Shown: positions 43,951-57,400 of the stretch, piece by piece
Layout of the letters: each line of letters starts with the position of its first letter
How positions within the stretch are numbered: position 1 is the stretch's first letter
From: Acanthochromis polyacanthus
Lineage: Eukaryota > Chordata > Actinopteri > Pomacentridae
Direction of reading: 5' to 3'
Assembly (NCBI RefSeq): GCF_021347895.1
Contig: NC_067126.1
Span: 35,104,482-35,168,481 of the forward strand
DNA: 64,000 nucleotides
Made by a program: the position numbers and the translations under genes
The notes under the pieces: generated by a model
What the model was told of the DNA's origin: nothing
Seen by the model: the letters and a program-made list of their open reading frames with translations, nothing else
Database searches by the model: none

Positions 43951-45984
43951 CAATGACAAGTTATTGAATCAAAGTCTGAGGTACAAATAAACAAAATATT
44001 AAGACTTAGGACCATGAAAAGTCACTAATAGTCAGTGAAAACATGAATGTCTTGAGATTCTTTTTAAAAATGCCAGTTTAGAAACATTTGATTGAACCCC
44101 TTTGTTCTGATGTCCTGCCTGCAGGATAAACTCGTACTAACCCCCTGTGTCCTGTTAAAACATCAGTCACAGCTGCATGCACAACCATCCTCCCTCCTCT
44201 TTGCTACTGAACACAATCAACCAAAGAGGCGACGTGGGTGGATGACAGCATAGAGTCGCTATCCCAGTCATGGACAGCCCCTAATTAGCTCTGGAGTGAT
44301 TAGAACCAGGCAGCTGCAGCCACAATGAGCCGCCTCTGGAGGTAGAACAGTTCATTTACGCCCCTTCTTACGCTGGATGTACACACTCTGGAAACGTGGC
44401 TCGCAGAAACGCGGCGTTTGTTGTTCAGTCAGAATAATCCGAACGGTTTTGAGTGATGCAGTTCAGTTTGGGTTAGAGCTATTTATGGTGCGCTTTCTGA
44501 GGGGAAAAGGGAAGGCAACGGCGAGGAAGAAAACCGTCTCAGAGGCAGAGTGAAGAGCAGAAAGGTCACTTGATAAAATGCTAATACGAGTGTTTAGCGT
44601 GCGTGCGCTGTCAGTCTGACAAGGCTGGATGGTTTGGCTGAGAGATTTCTTCAAATAAATGCAGCTCGGATAGAGGTTTCTTTCTGTCACATAATGAAGG
44701 ACATGGACAGTTTATCAGCCTCCCTCCACACAAACAAACACACATTCTAACCCTGAGATTCTAACCTTGGAGGCTGATATCACTGGTGGGATGTGTTCTC
44801 TGTAGTCTGGTACTTAGATACAGCATTGCAGTATTTATACTCTCATTTTCAGGTATTTATATTTCAGAGCTTACTCCACTAGATTATTTAAAAACCAATA
44901 GTTACTTTAAATTACAGCTTTATACTCAGTTTTTATTTATTTGATTTATTTCAGAAAATAAAACGCACAAAACATCTTTGTTTTGTAATTTTATTGGATG
45001 TAATGTAGTATTTTATGTGTTACTACACACTTATACACAGCAGGTCTGTATAAATGGTGAGCAGCTAACAATAGGGTTAGCCCTGTTGTCTTGAGAGAGA
45101 GGTAAACACCACAGGGCTAACCCCAGCCCTATGGCATTTACCTCTTTCTACATTATTCTTGCTTATATGTAGCATCACCTGGACGTGACTTTTGCATGTT
45201 AACTGCTGTTAGGCAGGTTTCTCGTAAGTCAAACAAAAGAAAGAGGTTCTTTCAAAGTTACCTTAGCAAGCAGCAGCAGCAGCTTTCTGTCAGTGCAGTA
45301 ATTCTTTAAAAGCATAACCTCGCTGACAGCCTGTGGCAGCGTAAAAGCTCCCTCAATGCTTGGCCTCTCCTCCCATCATCTGGTGTAACCGTGAGCAAGG
45401 CTTCAGACAGACTTCCAGCTGTGCTCACTCTCTATCCAACGCTTTCCCTCCCTAACAGCCATTTCTAACTCCACTCTCATTTTCTACACCTCCTTTCCCA
45501 GCTTCTTTCACTACATGCCCAATATTCCTGCATCTTCTACCTTTCTTTTTCTCCAAAATGTAATTTACCTCCCTTCCATTCTTTTTTCTTTCATTTTTTT
45601 TGCTACTTGGGGGGGGGGGGGGGTTTGCTGGGCACAGCTGAAGATAAAGTGAGCAGACTCTCTATTAACACATGTTAAACATATTCCATCAGAAGTGAAG
45701 CAAACATCAGCAAAACTGTAGAATTCAGATCATGTCTCTGGCTTCATGTTACACTACAGACTTGTGGTGGGAACCCAGAAAGGGATCATGTCACTGTTGC
45801 TGTATTTGCAATTGTTCGTAGCTGCAAATGGAGTGCAAGCAAATAGGAGTGGATAGAAGTGAACCATTTAATATGGAGCTCCTACTTATCAAGACTGAGC
45901 AAGGTCCGTTAGGTCAAGAGCGCCTCAAGAACATACTCGGTTTTCTTCTACATTCCCATGGATATGCACTAAGAATTAGTTTAG
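43951..45984. other. Gene-free stretch
   Basis: No exon recognised. It contains a short hairpin (45074-45123) and a 15-G run (45609-45623). 44200-44700 is slightly less AT-rich and could hold conserved non-coding sequence, which cannot be judged without alignment. Confidence 0.5.
45609..45623 (+). repeat. Poly-G run
   Basis: Fifteen consecutive G after a pyrimidine-rich stretch. Confidence 0.9.
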
Positions 45985-47160
45985 AAGCATTAGCCAGTGT
46001 CCCCCATGTGCCGGTTCCAAGCTCAAATAAATGCAGAGGGTTGTTTCAGGAAAGGCATCCAATGTACAATCTATTCCAAAACAAATATGCAAATCAATCC
46101 AATGGCTTCCATACCAGATCAGTCGAGGTCTGGGTTAACAATGACCCACTGGGGTACTGTTGGTCGAAGGAGGAGAGGAGGAAGATGAGTTTGTTGGCAG
46201 AGAGAGGAGAGGAAAGTCAAGAGTCTAGGACTGAATCCCAAACCACCCCCTACACACTCCCCCTCCACTACCGAGTGTCACTCCAAAAGAAGTCACACTC
46301 GCAGCTGTGGAGGGCACCTATTGTTGAAGGGGGAGGGTATAAATACGATCGTCAGGAATGGGACGCCCTGTCGCCTCACCGGAAAACGGAAGACGTCATC
46401 GCCATGGTAACACAAAGACGCCTACTGTGCACGGCTGTAGCGCTGTGGCAGAGGTTGCAACTAACAAGGATCGCTGCTGCTTCCAGAAGACGAAAGCATC
46501 CCACTTGTTTTTCACTCACATGTTTTCCAATTCTATTATCTGGCATTTCAAATCCAACAAATGAATGAATGAATAAATGAATTCTGTCAGTTGTGTTCAA
46601 ATTTTAAGGTGTCAGGGGGTGCACAATTAAATCAAATGTCAGCAGAGAAGAAGATTTGTTTCTTTTGATTTATCTTTTTTCACCACTCTTTTTGTGATGT
46701 TCTGTCAGTGTGAAAAAGGCGTGGGAGAAATAAAGGACGAATGTGGAACTCACATCAATATGTTGTTTCCTCCTCCATTTCGACGTTGCACTTCCTGAAA
46801 AAGTTGTCCAGAGTGAGCATCAATGCAGACTCGCTATTTAAGGGCTGAACAGTCCACTCCCCCTCCGCACTACGCGGTTTGGGACGGCCCTTAATATGGA
46901 GGACCCTCCGCGGGAACGCGCAAACGGAGGGGTAGTGTGTAGGGATAGTGTGTAGGGGGCGGTTTGGGATTCAGCCTAGGACTGAAAGTAGGAACTCTGT
47001 TGAACTGCCAGGCAGCAGACCTGGAGGAGGTTTCTGGATGTAGTAAAAAAGGACATTAAGTTAGTTGGTTTGAGAGAAGAGGATTCAGAAGATTGGGTTA
47101 GATGGAAGCAGACGATTCACTGTGGCGACCCCTGAAGGGAAAAGCCCAAAGGAAAAAAGA
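45985..47160 (+). mobile_element. Internally deleted RTE-like non-LTR retrotransposon, interrupted by a nested element
   Basis: The left part (about 45985-46230) has the 5' region wording of a common teleost non-LTR element (GGTTCCAAGCTCAAATAAATG, GGTTGTTTCAGGAAAGGCAT). The right part (about 46982-47160) has its ORF2 end and 3' tail: CTGGAGGAGGTTTCTGGATG, AGAGAAGAGGATTCAGAAGA, and CTGTGGCGACCCCTGAAGGG followed by AAAAGCCCAAAGGAAAAAA. The bulk of the ORFs (endonuclease and reverse transcriptase) is missing, so it is a deletion derivative. RTE-type is from recall of the family ending. The 246-residue ORF at 45828-46568 spans this and the nested insertion and is not a gene. Confidence 0.6.
46231..46975. 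mobile_element. Nested ~745-bp TIR element (non-autonomous DNA transposon)
   Basis: The left end CTGAATCCCAAACCACCCCC is inversely repeated at the right end (GGCGGTTTGGGATTCAG, 46959-46974), and the inverted repeat extends into TACACACT. CTAGGA occurs directly outside both ends (46225-46230 and 46976-46981), consistent with a target-site duplication. The TIR wording is one I associate with ISL2EU/Harbinger-like teleost elements, but this is not verified. No transposase is inside. A second GC-rich imperfect block sits near the right end. Confidence 0.75.
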
Positions 47161-49866
47161 ATTGGTTTTCTAGTGTCAAGTTGTAAGACAAAGTTGTTCT
47201 GTAGCATCCTGAGGTATCTGATTGAGAACAACTGACCTGAACAAAGGCATCGTTTGAAGCATTCTAACGTCGTGATCTTTCAACGCCACGAGAATCCAGC
47301 TTCCTCAAGATAAATGAGTCTGGTGTCTGCGATATATTTACACCTTTGGCTAACCAAACCTTGTCATGCAGTGGAGGTATTTTCTAAGTCTGAGTTTTGG
47401 AGGCTATTGTACAACAAAAATTCAAACAGCTTAAGTCATCCAAAGATCAAGTTTAGGTTTTTGATTGCTATTAGTTTGATAGAATTTGCTCCAATAGCTT
47501 CATGTCATCACAGTGAGACCTAAAACAACACATAGAATGACCAAAGCGGATAAAATTACCTTGATTTTGTCTTTTTTTCTCTCTTAAGAATCAAGATTTG
47601 ATTAATTTTATGTTGCAACAGGCTGAATATTGGCCTGTTGCTGATGCTTTTTTTATTTGGTCTCTGCATTTTCATCCCTCATTCATTCATTGTGTCACAT
47701 TTGCCGCCTTGCAGCAGAAAAAAAATACAGTAATATTGCAATAAAAAAACAGCTTCACCTCTAAAAATGACTTCTGTATGTCAGATATTTTCCAAAATGT
47801 TTGAATGTAGTAAATCCTATTTGCAGGAAGCATGTTCTACAGGTTTATTTCAGGTTTCCACAGCTGTGTCTGTCATCACCTGATCTGACCTCAGCTTTGA
47901 AACCGTGACAGATTCAGGCTGCAGCATTTTTTTTTCGACAATTTATTCTGACAAGAAGAATCGCTCGCCAAGTCCCTCCCAGTGGCAAGCCCAGAAGTGA
48001 TTAAGCATTAGTGTCTGCTGCACAAAATAAAAACACAAAAATAGCTTTCTGATTTAGTGGATTTTTGCCCAACAGCATTTTTCTTGGTGAGGTATTGTTC
48101 TCTGAGAATTTCCATTCATACAGTGAAGGCAGTGGCATTTTACCAGCAAAATAAATTTCTCTCAGAGGAGATTCCTCTGTGTGTGTGTTTGTGTGTGTGA
48201 AGCCAGATGCAGAATGTTAATGAGACTGGAAGCCTGCATGTTACCTGACAGCTTCTGCTTTTTTTTCTCTTTTTTTTTCCCCCGTTTGTGCCCAGAACCC
48301 ACCGCTGGACTATCAGGATTCAGGTCAGAGAACATTTTTACCAGTAGGAAGGATAATCCTGAAAGCAGCTGAATCGACATGCCCGTGTTCAGCCGTAGAG
48401 CTTGGTTTGCTAATCAGTCAAGTCCCACGGGAAACGGTCTAGTTCAAGAGGCTGAAGACCCGGCGCTGACTCTCAGTGTAGCTGCTTTGCCTTTAGCAGT
48501 TTGGTTGGAAAAATATGGATTAAACTCTACACATCCTCCAACCTCTTCCCTTCTCTGTCCTCTGGATAGTGCTGAAATAGAAAATTCCCTTTCTTCTTCT
48601 TCTTTTTCAAATGTTATTCTGTTAAACGCTCTTGTTTCATGTAAACTTAACTCGTAGAAAATGAAGGGTGGTTGAGATGTGTGAAAGGAAGTATCATGTT
48701 CTGAAGCCCTATGAGACTACACTGACATCTTGGTTTCACTCGCTTTTACCTTTTAAACTGTGGAAATCTGCATTTTCTTGCAACAGGAGGCCATAGTGAA
48801 ACTGTTGAGCACCACATTTCCCTTCTTGTTTTGTTTTTTTACACCATTTTGCTGCATTTATTTACTCCTTTTCCTTTATAGCCCCTTAAAGCATCATGAA
48901 GGAAGAGGCTATACAAGTAAAAATGGTTATTAGTACTTGCTAATATGTTATATATTTTTGGCTCAAAATGGGTCTGTGGGGGTTGACTGCAACCAAAAAA
49001 GGGCCTGTGACAGAAATACATGAATATCCCTCTTTATTTCTGATCATTTGATTAAAAAAAAAGTGTTTTCTTTTTAAGTAAATAAATCCCAATCTTCTGA
49101 ATTGACTGAAAAGCAATTAAAAAGCAAAACTGAAACTATTAAAAATATTTATTACATATTTACATTCTTATGTTAGCAATGACAATTTCTGCATTTCACT
49201 CAGTATTATTCTCCCATTTATCTCACTCTGTTTTTAATCAATTCAGCTGTCTATATGCACTGTACATCTGCGTGGTTTCATTCGTGTCGTTTGTCTGTAA
49301 ATGTGACGCAAAACATGAAAAACATGTCCAGGTCTGTTTTCTGCAGTTTAAGAAGCATAACTGCAGTAGTCTGAGTACATATTCAACGGTAAAAACATCC
49401 TTTTTATGGCAACAGCTTCACTCATGATACAGAGACGCTGCTGTAATGGATTTCTGTGTGACCTTATTCAAAGTTCAGCTACTTTGTTTGTTTCCTGTTC
49501 ATTCCTTGGACCCTTGTTTATGACTGTCACTGAATAATCCTCCATGTCTGACGCTCCACAGACCTGCCTTCAACACTTCGCTGCTCGTTGTCTTCATTCA
49601 GCCCAAGTACACTGCGATTGAGATTCAAAAAGCCGTGCCCACCGCGTGAATATTCTGCATTATAATACGCCTCAGCCAGCCCCCTCCATTGATGTGTAAA
49701 TGCTGATGTTTCTGAAGTGCGCCCAAGCTTCCTACTATTACTATGAAGACTGCAGCGGTGGAATATTAATGGCAAATGTGTTTTATTTCCGCCTCCCACG
49801 CAGCACAGACTTTATGAGCGGTTGTGTCTTGGGAAAAGAGGGATAACATTGAGCTCTGTGTTTCAG
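47161..49866. other. Gene-free stretch
   Basis: No exon or RNA gene recognised. There is a short GT-rich run at 48178-48200. 49550-49810 lacks low-complexity sequence and might be conserved non-coding DNA, but there is no direct proof. Confidence 0.5.
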
Positions 49867-49956
49867 AGGCTAATCTTCCTGGGACTGAAGGTGAACCAGC
49901 CCTCTGGTTTCCTTTTGGATGCAGAATATCCACTTAGCCCGCTGCTCCATCTGCAG
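49867..49956 (+). other. Candidate 90-nt cassette exon
   Basis: Acceptor CTCTGTGTTTCAG and strong donor CAG|GTATGT bound exactly 90 nt, which is open in one frame (ending YPLSPLLHLQ). It lies between the two candidate + strand first exons. No protein similarity was recognised, so it may be a chance splice-site pair. Confidence 0.15.
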
Positions 49957-50894
49957 GTATGTGTCAAAAACTGACTTCACTGTTTGTCTGTGGAGGTGAT
50001 TCATTCGGAGTGAATATTAAAACAGGCTCCCATTTCTCAGATGAATGATGCTCAGTCATATTTCTGCATCTGTGTGGCAATATCCTGTTTGCCTAATATC
50101 TATTCAGATGCATGCTGGTACGTCTTTGCTCTGGTGTTCGTATCAGATGAAGCAACCGGTTAAAAAGTGCATCTCTTTTAATTTCCCTGTGGCGATTTTT
50201 CAGGCAGTAATCCAGATATTTGGTGTTGAAGCTGATGAGATGATGCACAAGAGATCTGGGTTTGTGAGAGACTGTAGGGGAAACTTTAGAGGGAAAAAAA
50301 GGGATGGATAGTCATGGAAATTGGATTTCATGGGTTGGGTTCATTCAGCGCTCTCTGTGGCTGCAGGCGTGTGGATGATGATAGTATGCTCTCCTCTCTT
50401 CTTTAAATCAGCCAATCCAGGATGAAGAGGAAGCATGTGCACACTCACAATGTATCCGCTCACGTTCACATCTGAAAATATAGGTCACAGAAATGTCTTT
50501 ATGTAACACCTGACATGCACGTCGCGCTTTAATGGCGGTTCTGCAGCAGCTTTCCTGTCAGGCGATGGAAAATTAAATAATGAATGAGGTTAATGGGTCA
50601 TGATGGACACATGTGGCCCTGTTTTCCATTTGTTTCCCATTTTCCAGGCAGGTCACCTGTTCCAGTGCGCTGCCTGCAGCAATCAATAAAAGCACACATG
50701 CACTAATAGCAGAGCTGGATGTTGCTGAGCAGAGCAGGTCATGTTTGAAAATGAACCGACAGCAGGAAGCCGCTGCCTTGGTGTGCATATTGGTATTTGT
50801 AATGTTGAAAGCATTAATCAGTCAACGGATTTGTTGAGTAAAGCAAAAGTAACTGATAACAGTGGTGGTAGTTAGTTACCATAGTTGTTTAGGT

Positions 50895-51425
50895 CATTGA
50901 ACCCATGTGCTGTCCTGCAGGTCAAAATTGACCCGTTTTAAAGTTTGAAAATGTGGAAAAATAAAAAATGTTTTCACAGTGAAACTTCTGATGTCCACAT
51001 TTTCAACATTTTTGGGAAATCTTTGAACATTTTTGGTGGGGAAAAAAAAGAAATGTTAAAAATGTTTCTTAAGATCATTCACCAAAAAAATCAACCAAAA
51101 TCCAGTGAATTTCGCTGGATTTTGGTTGATTTTTTTTATTGGTGAATTTTCTTAAAGAAAATATTTTACTGATATATTTATAATTACTTTAGATATTTTA
51201 AGGATTTTGTGGAAAATTTTTGCTCATTTTTTTGGAAATATTTACAAGAATTTTCCTGCCAAATTTGGGGGATTTTTTAAAAATAAAAATTTTAAGCGAA
51301 ACTTTTAAAGAAATTTTTGGAATTTTCTTCCTGAATGTTTTGCAAATGTTCAGAAATTTGGGGATTGTTCTGCTGAATTTTTGGATTTTTTTCAGACAAA
51401 GAAACAGTTTTTTTGGGTAATGGAC
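50895..51425 (+). mobile_element. MITE, family A copy 3 (longest)
   Basis: Starts ATTGAACCCATGTGCTGTCC and CTGCAGGTCAAAATTGACCC. The left half matches the reverse complement of 26210-26440, and the right half matches the reverse complement of 22735-22975. The centre carries a long palindrome (28-bp arms around 51078-51146, including AATCAACCAAAATCCAG). Low-complexity A/T body, no transposase. Confidence 0.65.
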
Positions 51426-54400
51426 ATTTGCTTTTAAGTCAGTAGAAATTGAAGCTCTTTGGGTTTTGATTGTTGGTTGGAAAATAAAACATTTGATTTC
51501 ATAAATTAACCTACTGGTCCCAAAACAGCTGGTCAGGTAATTGTTAATACAGATAACTACTGGCTCCAACCCTCAGTGATGGTATATGTAACTTGCTGTA
51601 TGGTATGGGATGCAGCTTGTGCACACTCAAGCACATTGTGAGTGACGGCAGCTGCAATTTTTGCTGAGATAAGTGAGCTTTACTTCCCCTGAGACGCCCC
51701 ATCTCGTCAGCACTGCAGGTCAGGATGTGTTTGAGTCCACATAGCTGTCCTACTGTAAGACTGGTGTGGGTTTCTATCCAGGAGAGCCATCAGGAAGCAA
51801 GAGTCTACTTTTACACAAGTGTCTCTGTGATAGCGGTGCTACTGTAAGTGCAGCTTTAGATTTAATTTTAGTCCACAGAATATAGTCCTGAATAATGGGA
51901 ATGCTTTTAGTTTTGCAGATATGTACACATTACACACCAAAGATTAGGGCCAACTTGATGGTGGCGCTAGATGAAAGATCAGATATTCGGCAAAGCTTTT
52001 ACAGCTCATCGTGAGGGCAGTTTATCGAGTAGCTGCAGCAGAGAAGTCCGCAAATTCATGACGTTTTATCATCTTGATAACATGAATGTCTGGATAAAAT
52101 TTCACTGCATTGCTTCCAGTAGTTCTGTGACTAAAGCTGACTAAAGCTATTCATCGTAGTTTAAATATATGTGATAAAACAATCACAGAAAAACTGCAAT
52201 GCACTAAGTGTTCAGGCAGCCGTGAAATATGGAATCAGTTAAACGTGGTGCAGAAATGACTGAGATGTGCTGAGGCTAAAGTCATACTTAATTACACCTA
52301 CCCCTTATCACAATGTAAAATTAACAGACTTAATTAACAGCACAGACTGGAGGCAAGACATTTTTTTTTCCTGATTTGCACTAGGCTTTTTAAATTCCTC
52401 CACAAATTCCCCTCATAATGAATACCTCTGTATTTAATTCTTTAAAACATTCACTAAGTTTTCAAGTCACACTAATGTCTCTGATGGCAAATGTGGTTCA
52501 AATGCTTGATTTGATGCTTTTAACTTTATTTGGGCAACACCAGAGCTCTTAATCTGTTAAATCTGTTTGATAAATGGTACTAATGGTTCGGCATATCGTT
52601 AAAGAATAAAAAAGACAAGCCTCTACACCACCAAGAGCGTGCAGAAAAACATCTGCAGCTGAACTGCCAGATTACGTTTTAATAAACATATCTTGTCCAT
52701 TTTTAAAAACTTTATTGCTTTAATGTCTCTCCTTTTCACCCAACCAGTCATATACAGGATAAGGTAGGACTAATCAGAACTCAAAAATCAAAAGTCCTAA
52801 ATATGATGTGAAAGAGTTGTAGTTTTACCTGAACTGTGCAATTTTTCTGAACTAAACTGTATAATTTTGGTGCCTAAACACGCAGTTTTCAGTAGTTTTC
52901 ATGTCTATACCAAACAGAGTGAATACAAAAATTTAAGTCTGTTTTTCTGAATGAAGCTCAGTTTGTGGACTTAAACCTCCATCCTGCCTCATTATGTTCA
53001 ACTTGTGGCTCCTTCGAACTGGATGCCTTTCACTGTAAATCCCTTTAACTGTATAAGTTCTCCTGCTGCCTTAACCAGGTGGGTTAACATGGCAGTTGAT
53101 AAATTAGTTCAAATCCGTCTTAAGAATTGTATAACTGTTTTACTAGCTGTGGTAAATGAATGGAACTTAAGAAAACAAGTTCCTTAAACCTAAGGTATTA
53201 AGTTGAATCGACTACTCAGGAGTTTTAACAATGAATCCCAGGAGGTCTGCTGATATGTTAGCTTTGTTTTCTATGATTTAATTTTATTGAGCTGAGTCAC
53301 CTCTCAACTGTTTCCTTGAAATTGTGTTTTTAAGTTCTAAAGCAGAACATGTAAGTTTAATTAACTAGAAATTAGCAAAACAATGACTTAAACTAGAAAA
53401 AGAAAAGTTGGTTTAACTGAATTCCCCAGTGATCAACAAAGCTTATGTTATGATGATTTACCGTCACTGCGTCCAACAATGTCTTTCTATAAACCAAAGT
53501 GTAGTTTAATTGCACAGAGTTGAGAAAACCGAACACGGTGACTCACCAAACTCTCTCAGGTTAATCTTTCTATCAGCAGACAAAGGCCCAGCTAATGGTG
53601 TAAATATAGTTCAGTGTGTCGAGCCTGTGGCTACTATTCCTGGATGTATGTCACTGTGTTCCATTGTGCATTGTGACCTCCATCAGCCTCCACCCAGTCG
53701 CCCATCCTTCTGCTGACTGTCAGCCATAAAGGAGCTCTCTGTGGCCCACAATGCCATTGTAGTTGCCAAGCAATCAGGCTCCAGATAAACTGGCAAGGGA
53801 ACATTTTTACGACGTCCTGTATTAACGCACTCCTCCCCTCTTTCAAATGTAAACATTTCCAACAACAGTGCATTATTCCTGCCTGGGAGACCGACAGTAG
53901 CCAGCATTGTCCAGCAGTGGTGAGAACACCCTGCTCATGTACTCTATTAGTGTTCATCACATAGACTAATTACAGGACTGGTTTGCTTCCTGGTTCAGGG
54001 GGACCCTCGCTTTCAGCAGGGAGCTTCATGCTTTTGGGCTTCCAGGGTTACTTAGTCAACACTAAAAGCTGGTTCTCTCTCCTCCATCTCCTCCCCTGAG
54101 TCATGGCAGTCGTGCTAAATTTAGCAGACCTCAAAAAGTAATGGTGTGGCAAGTTCTTATTGAGTCTCCCTCCCTCTCGTCCGTCTCCGTATATTTTCTC
54201 GGTAAAAGGCTCGTCCGTGACTCACCCTCGGCAGTGAGGTGCCCTATGAATTATTGAACCGATGGTGGAGCCTTCATAAATTATCTAACCGAGCGTCGCC
54301 TGGCAAGCGGGGCAGTTCAGTGCATACATCTCATCAACCCTTTGGTGTCAGAACCACGCGGGCCTCTGTATGGGTTCAATGATGGGAAAGGGCCAAGCTG

Positions 54401-57400
54401 GACACACACACACACACACTCAACATTATGCATTCTGCAGTAAAGGCTTTCCATCTAGAAGTGACAACGCACAAACTAGAACCCTGCAAGCCGAAGTGCA
54501 TCAAAACAAGAAGTGCTACCTGTCATGAATAATGTCTCAATTGAAAAAAAAAAATTCTTGCAGAGGTGCAGACATTTCTACTTCTATCTCTGCAGCTTTG
54601 TGGAGCCTTGGAGCCTCTTTTAGCTCCTTGTTTTGGTTCCTCAGCTGGTAAATTCTGCTTTCCTCATTAAACAAGCTTTAATAAGTCCGCTGTACACTTC
54701 TGACAAAATTAGAGACTAGTTGATTAGAGAAGTGGAACAATTTAGCAGCTGAAGAGTCACAGTTATGACATATTTTAAGAGTTGCTGGCACCAAAAAGAG
54801 CTTAGAGGAGACTGAATGTTGAATTTACATTCATCAGCTGGACTGAAGCATTGACATGATGATAATGTGGAGGTCTTGTCCTCTCCATTGGCTCAAATAA
54901 TCAATGAACACAGGGTTAACATCGTGCAAAGCATTTTATTAGAGACGTGCTGGAGTCTTGTTGTCTGGTATCCTCATTGTAAAAACAAAGACCCCACCAC
55001 CCACAACCTGTTGTTGCTGCCTTTGTTTTGAATGCACTTAGAAGAAAAATGTAATTTCCATGTTAATTAATGAGGTTGGTGCTGGGCTACCAGTTTCCAA
55101 CAGTTTCCAGTCTGTAGAGCTAACGAGCTACTGGGGGTAGCTTCATTATTTAAACATGAGCGTAGTATTGATCTTCTCATCTAACCGTTGGACAGAAAAG
55201 CAAATAAGAATATTTCCCAAAATGGTGAACAATTGCTTCAGCAACCCAGCAGCAGATTTATTTGTTTATAGTAAAGAAACATTTTTTCTCCACTGTTTTA
55301 CAGATTGTAATGCGCTCAATCGGGGTTACAAAAGGAAATCGAGAAAACTGTCCTTTCCTGCAGTCAGATTTGAAAAAAATACAATGAAGCCTCTGGTCTG
55401 CCGATGTGCTAGCAGGCTAGCCTCACTCATATCAGGTTGTGTTGGTATTCAAAGGTTAAATTAAGTGACAAGTAACAAAAACATGTCGACTTTCAATTAA
55501 TCTGTCAGTTATTTTATGGTTTAATGACTAATTGCTTGGCGGTTTATTCACTTTTGTGTGTAAAATCATCAAGATATTGCTTATTTTGTGCAGCCAACTC
55601 ATCAATACATCCACTGTAACTGCATGATAAATCAGTTTCTGTTGTGTTGAAGGCTTGTCAGGTTATTGAGACATCATTCATCAAAGCCTCCATCTATTTG
55701 GAACGTGAGCAGCACGGTCACTACAGATTCTGTTATTTCATGTAAAAGTGGATTTCAACGTGGCCGATCTGGCAGCGATTGCATGCTGTATATTCATATG
55801 CGTGGCCATAAACACCTCCCCCCCCTGTCATGTGATTAATTCTCCCTGTGGTCGACATATTGATTGTTTGAAGTGTGCCGGAGCTGCTAAATATTGGAGA
55901 AACACTTTAGCAGCCTTGAAGGTTTTTGTGTTTCTGTGGATGCAGAGCAGCAGGTGCTCGGTGAACAAACTGCCTGCACTGACCGCTGATAATGGTTTCA
56001 CCAGCATCTGATATGTTTCTCTCACTGTGCCACTTTCTTTTGAGGTTGATAAGAGAATGGGAACAAGATAAGCAAAGCAGAAAATGTGGTGTTTTTAAGC
56101 TTTGGCATGATGAAAGTGGTTGGTTTTTGGTGCAATTTGGCACTTTAAGTGACAACAATCTGCTATAAAAAGCTAAATTTCTTTTAGGGCATTGCTTTGT
56201 CTCATTTCTAAGTCATTTGTGGCTCAGTTTGTACTCCCAAACACACGGAGAGCCAGCCGTCTGATGCCCACATGGTGTTTCGTGACTGTTATTCCCACAG
56301 GAAGTCAGGGTTGTGGGATGGAGTCTCTCCATATGCCTGGTCGAAGTCAAACACACCAGAGCGTTGTCATTTCAGCCCACCGCAAAAAAAAAAAGAGACA
56401 AATAGTGTTGCAGCAGAGCCTCGGCTTTACACTGAGAGGGTTACGCAACATTTATGCATGTTTGATGCCTTTAAAATTGTTCATTCTCATGACGCACGTT
56501 TCCTCCGACAGAGCAGAAGATCTGATTAGATTCTGAACATCCTGCTGGGTAAATAAATGTGCATTTTAGTGAGGGAAATTTGGATTTTTATTGAGATGCA
56601 GACTTCATTATAAAACCACTGGGTTTTCATATTTCATGATAGATGAAGGAATTCTACTGATTGCTGTCTATTGTTTTCTTCCTCCTCTAATGAAATTCTG
56701 CACTGTGAGTCATGATGCATAATGCTGTCTTTCAGAGGGAATAACACTCCTATATTTTATCATTTTATTTTTTTATTTGACAGGAGAGTGAAGAGAGACA
56801 GAGGGCTCTGAACACTCAGCTGTTGGGTCGCCTTAACGCTAATCTTTGACTCGGATAAAAACAGGCAGTTAGCTTAGCCAGCTGTATTCTTGTTATTGTA
56901 GAATTTTCTCAGCATTGGTACTTTAAGATATTAATAACACACCCTCTAAATCAAGCAACATCACTGATTAGTTCATACTTTCCAGAATCACCATGCTGGA
57001 TAAATACTTTAGTTTAACACCTGCTTCCGTTAAACTCAGTTTTTTTTGTTTACTTTCTAAACATATCCGTGTGGTGCTTTTTTTTTTTTTTAATATATTG
57101 ACAGACGTATCCTGAGTGGCCTAATCATTCGATGCTATGGCGGGGCATTTCCAGCTTGAAACTGCAGCGCGCCAATGACAGTTTCAAGAACTGAGGTTGA
57201 AACTTCCAGGTTTTTCAAACGTACTAAACCCAAAGAATCATGTTTACTTACAGGGTGGAGATTTATGTATCGCTGTTCTCCTTCAGAGTCAGTTTCTGGT
57301 TCAAACACGTATCGCTGAGTGGCCTTATTCCACATTTCTGTTGTCTAGCATGGAGTACTTCTACAGTGTTTAAGTGAGCTGGTGTGCTCGAGCTGCAACG

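Noticed and set aside
45828..46568. The 246-residue ORF, the longest unexplained one in the right half
   Set aside because: It spans an RTE-like remnant and a nested TIR element; the frame is open by chance across two unrelated repeats.
49550..54400. Patches of higher-complexity sequence (49550-49810, 54130-54400) as conserved enhancers
   Set aside because: Conservation cannot be judged from one sequence; texture alone is not evidence.
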